Source: Candidatus Rifleibacteriota bacterium (GTDB lineage Bacteria > Riflebacteria > Ozemobacteria > Ozemobacterales > Ozemobacteraceae). Taken from it: a DNA stretch of 64,000 bases. The stretch spans positions 36,224-100,223 of the forward strand of contig JAKQQP010000177.1 in assembly GCA_029564115.1 (NCBI GenBank). Reading direction: 5' to 3'. Below are positions 1-7,074 of this stretch, one piece after another. Below the pieces are notes generated by a model that did no database searches, had not been told where the DNA came from, and worked only from the letters and a program-made list of their open reading frames with translations. The first letter of the stretch is position 1. Every line of letters starts with the position of its first letter. A program made the position numbers and the translations under genes.

Positions 1-1
1 T

Positions 2-439
2 TCGAGCCAGGACCTCGTCGTCGCCGCCATCGCCGCTGAGAACATCAATACCGGTGAAGAACTCGGTAATGTCAGGTTTCTGGCACTGCCTAACAATCTG
101 ATTTTTACCCGTAACCAGGAAATCGCCTCGATCGAGATCAACGGCAAAGAGAGCCGCAGCCTCATAGCCCGCAATCTCAAAAGCTTCATGGACAGGCTCA
201 ACCATGAGGTCGTCAACCATGGCATGGTTCCCAATCTTCTCACAGACCGGTTTGGAGACCTCTCTTCAGAGTCGATGATTTCATTTTATGACCTTGTCAA
301 CGAAATACGCGAACTCAACCGCAAAATTATTCTGATAGCCACCGTCTCTGAAGACACATACGCAATCGGGCCACTCGATGTCACCTTCAAATTCGAAGAA
401 TCTGGCGACAGAAAACCTTCTCAGGATGATGGCGAATAA
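2..439 (+). CDS. C-terminal part of a protein cut by the window edge (DUF3084-like?)
   Basis: The frame is open from the first bases of the window and ends in TAA at 437-439, so only the last ~145 residues are visible and the start lies outside. The fragment has no transmembrane segment, looks mixed alpha/beta, and ends in an acidic hydrophilic tail. The pattern (DLVVAAIAAEN near the start, later DTYAIGPLDVTF) recalls the C-terminus of DUF3084 coiled-coil proteins, but this is a weak resemblance from memory. An internal ATG at 188 is not a convincing start, because coding sequence continues upstream of it in the same frame. Confidence 0.6.
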   Translation, partial: SSQDLVVAAIAAENINTGEELGNVRFLALPNNLIFTRNQEIASIEINGKESRSLIARNLKSFMDRLNHEVVNHGMVPNLLTDRFGDLSSESMISFYDLVNEIRELNRKIILIATVSEDTYAIGPLDVTFKFEESGDRKPSQDDGE

Positions 440-512
440 TTCTTGCGAATAAACCGCCGGCGCATTATGCTTTTTATGCTTACGGCACAACGATTCCTCG
501 GAGGGGGCAATT

Positions 513-1352
513 TTGATTACCGGCAAATACAAGGTCGATATTCTGCATGAAGGGCACATGCTCGTCGATGGCGGCATCGCCTTTGCGGGCACCCCAAGAA
601 GTGAATGGGAAACATTTGCGCCACCAGACGAAAAGAACCGCGTTCGTCTGGGTCTGAACCAGCTTCTCGTGCGCGGCAACAATATCAACATGCTTATAGA
701 TACCGGCATTGGCAACAAAATCAGACCAAAAAAACGAGATCTGATGGGCCTGGGAGCCTCAAGGCCAATCGGCCAGAGACTTGCTGATTTTGGCCTTACC
801 CCGCAAGATATAACTCATATAGTTTTTTCGCATCTTCACTACGATCACTGCGGTGGAGCCACGGAAGTAACCGACGACCGCATCGAAACGCCCTTTTACA
901 ACGCCATGTTTTTCATTCAAAACGAAGAATGGCAGGCTGCAACCCACCCCGACGACATTTCGCGCAGCAGTTACTGTGCGCACGATTTTCTTCCTCTCCA
1001 GGAAGCCGGGCAATTGAAACTGATCAACGGAGACATAGAAGTGGCTGAGGGTATTTTTCTTGAGGTCAGCGGCGGGCATACGGCGGCGCACCAGGTTGTC
1101 AAAATAATTGACAGCGACTTTCGGGTTATCTACCCGGGCGACATCTGCCCCACCCCGCACCATCTCGTCACCGACCGCCGGGAAGCCTTCGATCTTTTTC
1201 CGGCTGAAACAATTGCGGCACGAAAACTGCTTCTGCGCCGTGCCGGAAAACCAAACACCCTGCTGGTTTTCTCCCATTCAGAGGAAGCAGCTTTTTACCA
1301 GCTGAGCCAACATGAAAATTGTCACGCCGTCACCAGGTTCAATGAGCCCTGA
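513..1352 (+). CDS. MBL-fold metallo-hydrolase
   Basis: A predicted metallo-beta-lactamase-fold hydrolase of 279 residues. The zinc-binding motif HLHYDHCGG (HxHxDH) lies near residue 108. A second metal-ligand region follows as GGHTAAHQ, then YPGDICPTPHH with the bridging Asp, and a late SH (VFSHSEE) gives the final histidine. This is the layout of quorum-quenching-lactonase-like and arylsulfatase-like MBL enzymes; the substrate cannot be told. It starts with TTG at 513, preceded by a strong GGAGGGGG at 500-507. There is no signal peptide, so it should be cytoplasmic. It is followed at once, with a short overlap, by a lipid kinase gene, suggesting one transcript. Confidence 0.88.
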   Translation: MITGKYKVDILHEGHMLVDGGIAFAGTPRSEWETFAPPDEKNRVRLGLNQLLVRGNNINMLIDTGIGNKIRPKKRDLMGLGASRPIGQRLADFGLTPQDITHIVFSHLHYDHCGGATEVTDDRIETPFYNAMFFIQNEEWQAATHPDDISRSSYCAHDFLPLQEAGQLKLINGDIEVAEGIFLEVSGGHTAAHQVVKIIDSDFRVIYPGDICPTPHHLVTDRREAFDLFPAETIAARKLLLRRAGKPNTLLVFSHSEEAAFYQLSQHENCHAVTRFNEP

Positions 1353-2217
1353 AAAAATATTCATACTCGCCAACGCCGCCTCGCGAACCTTGAATCGCCC
1401 GGCGCTGCAGGCAGCAGCCAGCCATCTTGGCCGCTTCGTTCCATGTGAGGTACTGTTCACCGACAGCATCGCAAATGCCTGCACAACGGCTGCCACCCTT
1501 TCGGCTGACCCGAAGAACCTTGTCGCTGCCTGTGGTGGCGATGGTACGATTCATACGATCGCGAACAACCTGGCCCGGGATGCAGTTATGGGCATAATCC
1601 CAAGCGGCACAGCCAATGTCATTGCCAGAGAACTGGGCATACCCGCTTCTGCACGCGAGGCAGCCAAACTGCTGCTGACCGGAGCCGTTCAAAAAATAGA
1701 TCTTGGCCTCTGCAACAGGCGAAAATTCGTTTTTGTTGCCGGTATCGGTTTTGATGCAGAAGTTGCAGCTTCAGTGTCACCGCGCCTGAAAAAATACTTC
1801 GGTCGTTACGCTTACCACCTTACCGCAATCAGGCGATTTGCAGACTATCGCCCTCCCCTTCTGCGCGTCAGTGTAGATGGAGCCGACAACGAATTTATCG
1901 GGCGTTTCGCCATTATTGCCAATATGCGGCGCTACGGCGGCGACCTGTTTTTTGCCCCGGCAGCCCGCTACGACGATGGTCTTCTCGACATGGTTCTCGT
2001 CGAGAATTTTAACATGCAGACCCTTCTGCGCCTTCTGAACTTCGCAAAAGGCAAAGGCAGGTTTCCGGCTGAAGGTGTGCGCATACTCAAAGGCAAAAAC
2101 TTTGTGGTTCGGGCCGACAGACCCGTACCGTTCGAACTTGACGGTGAGGTATTACAAGCCACAACAGACTTTTCTATTGGCATGGCCCCTGAGTCAGCCA
2201 GATTTATAACTCCATGA
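1342..2217 (+). CDS. Diacylglycerol/sphingosine kinase-family lipid kinase
   Basis: A YegS/DgkB/LCB5-type lipid kinase. It has the family's nucleotide-binding motif CGGDGTIHTIAN, the SGTANVIARELGIP segment, GIGFDAEVA, and a C-terminal region with ELDGEVLQA, all in the normal order. Length is about 291 residues, normal for the family. It probably phosphorylates diacylglycerol or a related lipid at the inner face of the membrane. I chose ATG 1342, which has an AGG just upstream and overlaps the preceding gene by 11 bases. An in-frame ATG at 1312 would add ten residues and lacks an SD. The stop overlaps the next start as ATGA (2214-2217), so translation is probably coupled. Confidence 0.88.
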   Translation: MSPEKIFILANAASRTLNRPALQAAASHLGRFVPCEVLFTDSIANACTTAATLSADPKNLVAACGGDGTIHTIANNLARDAVMGIIPSGTANVIARELGIPASAREAAKLLLTGAVQKIDLGLCNRRKFVFVAGIGFDAEVAASVSPRLKKYFGRYAYHLTAIRRFADYRPPLLRVSVDGADNEFIGRFAIIANMRRYGGDLFFAPAARYDDGLLDMVLVENFNMQTLLRLLNFAKGKGRFPAEGVRILKGKNFVVRADRPVPFELDGEVLQATTDFSIGMAPESARFITP

Positions 2218-3413
2218 TGGAATACCTGTCGATTGCCGCCGATCTGCTGAAGTGGCTGCTGCTGATTTCTTCGCTGGCAGCAGCCGTAGTTATGGCAATA
2301 GCAATATTTCACCCTGTAAGATTCAGAGTCAAATTGCGGGCCTCGATATTGGGTCAGCGTGCTGAAATATGGGGCAGCTATCTTTTTGGCATTCTCAATC
2401 TGGGGGTTATCGCAACCCCAAACGTTCAAGACGTCACCATAAAAATATTTTTCTGGAAAAAGCTGCTGCAGCGAACAAGGCGGAGTTCGACGACCTTTTC
2501 TCCTGAAAAGCCAGAGCAGCAAGTCCCGCAAACTCCCGGCAAAAAAAACGAAGCGGCGCCCACCACTGCCACAACTGTCGATCAAGAAACAGCGACAGCT
2601 TCCCGGCAGGATAAAACAGCCACAGAGACAGTCTCTGTCGAAAAAGAAACGGATGAAGTCCAGATAGAAACTGTTCCGCCGGCAAAACCGCCGCTCGAAT
2701 CCAAGCCATCCTCTGAACCATCACCGGCAAAAGCCGAAGAACCGGTTATTGATAAAGTTCAGCCCGCCGAAATAAAACCGGTTCAAACAAAACCGTCTGA
2801 AGCATATATCGAGCCTGACGGTGCTGCCATGACTCCTCCTGCAGCTGAGCCGCCGCAAGCGGCACCGGTTGACACAGTCCCCCTTGAACCGCTGTACAAA
2901 ACCGATGAAAAACCGAAGGCAAAACCCACAGCCACAGAAACAGCGTCTGAAAGTCAAAAAGAGCCGGTCGATAACTGGAGAAGCATGGCCAGAAAGTTCA
3001 GACGCGACTTCAGCAGGCGTTATCGCCAGCTTAAAAACTACCTCAAACTTTTTGGGCAGAAGTGGCAGATTCTTTCGCCAGTATTGAAAAGATTCTGGGC
3101 ACGCGGAAAACAAGGTTTCAGACTGCATGAGCCGACATTGAAGCTGCGCTACGCGTTGCATGAGCCCTACATAACCGGCATGTTTCACGGCAGCATGTCG
3201 ATTTTAGCAGGGCTCGCCAACCGCTTTGGCTTGAACTTCATCCCGGTGCCATCTTTCAATGAGCCAGGCGTTTACGCCAGAGGTCAGGTGACGGCAATCA
3301 TCAGACCCTGGAAATTCATGGCGGCACTGCTCGGCCTGGCTTTTGAAAAGGATTTGTATAAAGAAGCATGGGCAGCCTTCAAATGGTACCGCCTTAAACG
3401 GCAGCAGACATGA
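2214..3413 (+). CDS. DUF2953-like membrane protein with long Pro/Glu-rich linker
   Basis: A 399-residue protein. It begins with a hydrophobic segment (about residues 12-32), then a short conserved-looking piece, then a low-complexity linker of about 160 residues rich in Pro, Glu, Thr and Lys. The C-terminal ~100 residues (LHEPYITGMFHGSMSIL, then FIPVPSFNEPGVYARGQ) match the pattern of the DUF2953 family (B. subtilis YtfI). The next gene is a GerW/YtfJ homologue, the usual partner of ytfI in Firmicutes, which supports the assignment. The long linker between N- and C-terminal parts is unusual. It overlaps the lipid kinase by four bases. Function is unknown. Confidence 0.6.
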   Translation: MMEYLSIAADLLKWLLLISSLAAAVVMAIAIFHPVRFRVKLRASILGQRAEIWGSYLFGILNLGVIATPNVQDVTIKIFFWKKLLQRTRRSSTTFSPEKPEQQVPQTPGKKNEAAPTTATTVDQETATASRQDKTATETVSVEKETDEVQIETVPPAKPPLESKPSSEPSPAKAEEPVIDKVQPAEIKPVQTKPSEAYIEPDGAAMTPPAAEPPQAAPVDTVPLEPLYKTDEKPKAKPTATETASESQKEPVDNWRSMARKFRRDFSRRYRQLKNYLKLFGQKWQILSPVLKRFWARGKQGFRLHEPTLKLRYALHEPYITGMFHGSMSILAGLANRFGLNFIPVPSFNEPGVYARGQVTAIIRPWKFMAALLGLAFEKDLYKEAWAAFKWYRLKRQQT

Positions 3414-3480
3414 AAATTTTGTTTTTTTCGCCCGAGGTTTCTGGTAAGATGGTGACGAAATTCAGGAGGTGCCAACACCA

Positions 3481-3870
3481 ATGGCTATTGATGCATTGAT
3501 TAAAACTGTTCTGTCAGAACTCAAAGTCGCGATTAACTCAAAGACGGTTATTGGTGAGCCAACTACCTTCAAAAACTGGACTGTTATACCCGTGACCAGA
3601 GTTTCGTTCGGCTTCGGTGCCGGCGGTGGCCAGGGTAAAAACGATGCAGCTGGCTTTGGCGGCGGCTCAGGCGGCGGTGCAACGATCGAACCGGTTGCTT
3701 TCATCGCTATCAGCGAAAAAGAAGTGAAGCTCATCTCACTTAAAGAAAAAGAAACCATCTGGGAAAAAATTCTGAAGCCCGAAGTTGGCGAAAAGATCTA
3801 CAACAAACTGATGGGCATCGCAGAAAACCAGGATCCGGCCCAATCGCCTGTCGAAAGCGAAAAAAACTGA
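3481..3870 (+). CDS. ytfJ: GerW/YtfJ family protein
   Basis: A 129-residue GerW (YtfJ) family protein. Family features are the early GEPTTFKNWTVIPVTRVSFG strand, then the glycine-rich segment (GAGGGQGKN...GGGSGGG), and EPVAFIAISEKEVKLI. In Bacillus the protein is needed for SleB-dependent spore germination, but homologues occur widely in non-spore-formers. I place the start at ATG 3481. The in-frame GTG at 3469 lies inside the AGGAGGTG ribosome-binding site (3464-3471), so it cannot be the real start. It follows the DUF2953-like gene, as ytfI-ytfJ do elsewhere. The C-terminal 30 residues are charged and poorly conserved. Confidence 0.85.
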   Translation: MAIDALIKTVLSELKVAINSKTVIGEPTTFKNWTVIPVTRVSFGFGAGGGQGKNDAAGFGGGSGGGATIEPVAFIAISEKEVKLISLKEKETIWEKILKPEVGEKIYNKLMGIAENQDPAQSPVESEKN

Positions 3871-3926
3871 TTCCGACATTTAACATTTAGCCTTGTTTAA
3901 CTGAATCGATTTCTCTCAGAGAGGGA

Positions 3927-5153
3927 GTGGTTGTTATTATCGAGATACTCAAGCAGATTCCGCTGTTCCAGGGCCTTGAAGAAAGTGATCTTAAAAAGAT
4001 CTCCGAGGTGGTGAAAGAGCGCACATTAACCGCTGGAAGCATACTCTTCAGGGAGGGCGACCAGGGCGATGCCTTTTACCTGCTCAAAGAAGGCACCGTT
4101 GAGGTTTATAAAAACGATAACGGTTCCGACAAACTCGTCAATCGCATCGTTCACACAGACGAGAGTAACTTCTTCGGCGAAATGGCACTGATAGAAGGTG
4201 TTACCCGCAATGCCACGATAAAAATTGCAACCGAATGTAAAGTACTCGAAATTGATAAAATCAACTTCGAAATGCTTCTGCGCCTCAATTCATTCATCGC
4301 CCTGCGCATCATGACGGCACTTAGCCGTCGCCTGCGCCGTGAAGCCGCCCCGGCAAAAGCCGAAGAAAAATGTGGGCGAGTCATCACTTTCTTTGCCCCC
4401 AAGGGCGGTGCCGGCAAAAGTGTTATTGCGGCCAATACCGTTGCCGGGCTGGCAAAGCTGGCACAAAAGTCCGTTCTGCTGATCGACCTGGACCTGCAGT
4501 TCGGCGATCTGGCCTTCATGCTCGGCCTGAAAGTCAGAAAAACCATCGCTGACATAGTCGAAGCCGACCCGAACAGTCCCGAAGATCTCAAAAAGTTTCT
4601 GATCGACCACAAACTCGGTTTTCACCTGCTTCCGGCGCCACTGAAACCCGAACAGTCAGAGATGGTCAGCTCGACTCACCTGCGCAAGATAGTTAAGCTT
4701 GCTCAGAAAGTCTTTGATTACATAATTATCGATACCCACTCGCTCTTCCAGGATCTGACAATAAACGCTCTCGACATTTCTGACCTGATCTGCCTGGTGA
4801 TGGCCCCTGAAATGAACCACATCAAGAGCATGCATGTCTGCCTGAAGGTCATCGAAACCCTGAAATACCCGTCTGAAAAAATCAGACTCATTCTCAGCCG
4901 CGAAGACTGCAGTTACGCTCGACCGCGTGCCGATATCGAAACGGCTCTGAAGCGCAAATTCGACTTTTCGCTTCACGACGACTGGAAAAGCGCTGCCGAA
5001 ATGATCAACGATCAGAAAACCGTTTTCGACACCGACATGGAAACTGTCTACAAAACAGATCTGATCAATATGATCGCGGGCCTGACCGGCGAAAAAATCG
5101 AAACAGCAGCCAAAAGCGGCCTGCTTGGGTCGATAAAAAAGCTCTTCGGTTGA
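3927..5153 (+). CDS. Cyclic-nucleotide-binding domain fused to CpaE/MinD-type ATPase
   Basis: A two-domain protein of 408 residues. Residues ~5-125 form a cNMP-binding (Crp-type effector) domain, with FREGDQGDAFYLLKEGTVEV and FFGEMALIEGVTRNATI. Residues ~150-400 form a ParA/MinD-superfamily ATPase with the deviant Walker A KGGAGKS, the LLIDLDLQFGDLAFML segment typical of CpaE, and DYIIIDTHS as Walker B. There is no receiver domain, which CpaE usually has at this position; the cNMP domain seems to replace it. A role in positioning a pilus or another polar structure under nucleotide control is inference. The start GTG 3927 sits very close to GAGGG (3921-3925), so the exact start is uncertain. 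Confidence 0.85.
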   Translation: MVVIIEILKQIPLFQGLEESDLKKISEVVKERTLTAGSILFREGDQGDAFYLLKEGTVEVYKNDNGSDKLVNRIVHTDESNFFGEMALIEGVTRNATIKIATECKVLEIDKINFEMLLRLNSFIALRIMTALSRRLRREAAPAKAEEKCGRVITFFAPKGGAGKSVIAANTVAGLAKLAQKSVLLIDLDLQFGDLAFMLGLKVRKTIADIVEADPNSPEDLKKFLIDHKLGFHLLPAPLKPEQSEMVSSTHLRKIVKLAQKVFDYIIIDTHSLFQDLTINALDISDLICLVMAPEMNHIKSMHVCLKVIETLKYPSEKIRLILSREDCSYARPRADIETALKRKFDFSLHDDWKSAAEMINDQKTVFDTDMETVYKTDLINMIAGLTGEKIETAAKSGLLGSIKKLFG

Positions 5154-5168
5154 GCAATTGGCCGAAAG

Positions 5169-5681
5169 TCAGCCGTTCTGGCGCTTTGTCTCCCAGACCA
5201 TGTGGGGCAGCTGAGGCAAAAGAAGTCTTTCAGCTGCCAGTTTTACCGCTTTGCTGCTTCCGGGCAGACATACCAGCATTTTACCACAGGCCAGCCCGGC
5301 AGTTGCGCGACTGAGCATTGCTGCTGCCCCTATCTGCTGGTATGAAATCAACCTGAACAGTTCACCAAAACCCTCGAGCTCTTTTGTAAAAAAACCGCGA
5401 GCAATTTCGACCGTACCATCGCGGGCAGTCAGGCCGGTGCCGCCGTTGGTTATCACGGCATCGAGTTCCGGATCTGCCAACCAGCCAGCCAAGGCACTGC
5501 GCATCAGTTCGGGCTCCTCACGAACCACTCGATAATGCATGATCTTATGGCCGCCACCGCTCATAATATCCTTTAAAATACCGCCAGACCGGTCTTCTGC
5601 CTCTGAACGAGTGTCCGAAAAAGTCATGATCCCAAGCTTCAAGCTGGCTGCCGCCATTTTTTCGTGTTCATGATGTCCCAT
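5169..5681 (-). CDS. moaB: MoaB/MogA-type molybdopterin biosynthesis protein
   Basis: A 170-residue MoCF_biosynth-domain protein of the MoaB/MogA family, which acts on molybdopterin (adenylylation in MogA). Visible motifs are IMTFSDTRSEAEDRSG near the start, DAVITNGGTGLTARDGT (the substrate-binding GGTG loop), and LVCLPGSSKAVKLA. I chose ATG 5681, which has AAGGGAG six bases upstream. An in-frame start at 5702 would add seven residues without an SD. It is the last gene of a minus-strand operon behind the SseB-like gene. It nearly abuts the convergent ATPase gene (15-base gap) and no terminator hairpin is visible. Confidence 0.85.
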   Translation of the reverse strand: MGHHEHEKMAAASLKLGIMTFSDTRSEAEDRSGGILKDIMSGGGHKIMHYRVVREEPELMRSALAGWLADPELDAVITNGGTGLTARDGTVEIARGFFTKELEGFGELFRLISYQQIGAAAMLSRATAGLACGKMLVCLPGSSKAVKLAAERLLLPQLPHMVWETKRQNG

Positions 5682-5703
5682 GCAAAGCTCCCTTATTTTC
5701 AAG

Positions 5704-6474
5704 TCAGCGATTGCGCTGCAGCTCGATCGGCGGGCTCACTGAACGGGCAATCTCGACGAGCTCTTCATCTTCGAGAAGAATGAAATCCAGCTGGTCATGC
5801 TCTTCTAGAAAGCGCTCAACCCCTTCGACAATAAGCATCGAGAGGCGATCGACTTCTGAACGACCGATTTTATCAGCCGGCACAACACCGATGGTTAAAC
5901 AGGCTGCATTGTCATCAGCGCGACTCGTATCGAAGACATAAACCGCTGAGACTTCGTGCAAAGGCGAAAAAACCGCAGACAGGTATTCAATAAATTCAGC
6001 CGGAAGCTCTGGCTCTGGAGTCGAAAAAACCATCTGCTCACCGTCTGCAATTTCTATTTCTTCAAAGTGAGACGAGACGCCGGCTTCGAGATAGTTACGC
6101 ACCTGCGTCAACAATTTTGCCGTCTCGGGCGCAGAAATTTCCACAGACAGACCGCCTTTGGCGTGCAACACAATCGACCCGCTCCTGACGAACATTTCGC
6201 TCAACCAGGCGATCGAGCCGTGACAATGACCTGTTTGAGAAGGGTTCATCTCATTAAAAGCTTCAAAAGAAGCGAAGAAATTAACTTTCCCATCATGCCC
6301 TTCGCAAAGCCCCGTAATGGCTGTCTCTCTTATGAGTTCAGCAAAGCAGCAATGCGGAACAGCGCCAAAACCGACATATTCGCCGATACGGTTTTCAAGG
6401 CTTCTGTTGCAGAAATCACATTCTGACCTGTGGGTGCATTCGGGGGCAGAGATACCATTTAAACCCTGTTTCAC
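5704..6474 (-). CDS. Cys-rich N-terminus plus SseB-C-like domain protein
   Basis: A 256-residue cytoplasmic protein. The N-terminal ~90 residues are rich in Cys and His (CTHRSECDFC, HCCFAEL, CEGH, GHCHG), suggesting bound metal. The C-terminal ~90 residues (VSAVYVFDTSRADDNAACL ... LLEDEELVEIARSVSPPI) fit the pattern of the SseB C-terminal domain (enhanced serine sensitivity). The combination is not one I recognise. It overlaps coaE by four bases (6471-6474), and moaB follows 22 bases after its stop, so it sits inside an operon. Function unknown; the SseB-like assignment is tentative. Confidence 0.6.
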   Translation of the reverse strand: MKQGLNGISAPECTHRSECDFCNRSLENRIGEYVGFGAVPHCCFAELIRETAITGLCEGHDGKVNFFASFEAFNEMNPSQTGHCHGSIAWLSEMFVRSGSIVLHAKGGLSVEISAPETAKLLTQVRNYLEAGVSSHFEEIEIADGEQMVFSTPEPELPAEFIEYLSAVFSPLHEVSAVYVFDTSRADDNAACLTIGVVPADKIGRSEVDRLSMLIVEGVERFLEEHDQLDFILLEDEELVEIARSVSPPIELQRNR

Positions 6475-7073
6475 GCGACGGTGTCTCCTTTCAGCAGACT
6501 GGCGGCAATCCGGTCGGCAACAAGTGCCAGATCGGTCTCGTCACCATCATTGTTCACCAGAATAATTCCTTCGGTGGCGGGCAGCGCATCCTGAGCAAAA
6601 AGCCGCTCCCTGGCACTCTCCTCACTCCAGTTTCTGTAGTCCACAAGACGCTGCAGACGGTTTTCCGGGTCGGCCTGCACATAAATAAGCCTGTTGCAGA
6701 GAGCATCGAGATGCATGGAAAAAAGCAACGCAGCGTTGACAATTATCGACTTGCTGCCGCCTCGCCTGGCTGAATCGACATGCCCGGCAACCATAAGCTT
6801 CATTGCAGGATGCATTATCGCATTCAGCTTCTTTACGGTGGCATCGTTCACGAATGCCCGGCGGCCAAGATCTTTTCGACTGATTTGCCCGGATTCATCG
6901 AGAATTTCAACGCCGAAAGCGGCAACCAGAGCATTTTTCACCTCGAGCCGGTGCAACAGCTCATGCCCGATTGCATCAACTTCAAGATTTTCACCAAGAC
7001 CTCGAGCCGAGAGCATATTGGCAAAGGTTGATTTGCCTGCGCCAGTCTGCCCGGAAATTCCGATTATCAACAT
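6471..7073 (-). CDS. coaE: Dephospho-CoA kinase
   Basis: CoaE phosphorylates dephospho-CoA with ATP, the last step of coenzyme A synthesis. The 200-residue protein starts with the P-loop segment MLIIGISGQTGAGKST, then has VDAIGHELLHRLE (CoA-substrate region), GRRAFVNDATVKKLNAIMHP and the lid region ENRLQRLVDYRNWSEESARER. Length is normal for the family. The start is ATG 7073, one base after the stop of the histidine kinase. Longer versions of this frame run inside the kinase gene and are not credible. It overlaps the following gene by four bases. Confidence 0.93.
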   Translation of the reverse strand: MLIIGISGQTGAGKSTFANMLSARGLGENLEVDAIGHELLHRLEVKNALVAAFGVEILDESGQISRKDLGRRAFVNDATVKKLNAIMHPAMKLMVAGHVDSARRGGSKSIIVNAALLFSMHLDALCNRLIYVQADPENRLQRLVDYRNWSEESARERLFAQDALPATEGIILVNNDGDETDLALVADRIAASLLKGDTVA

Positions 7074-7074
7074 C

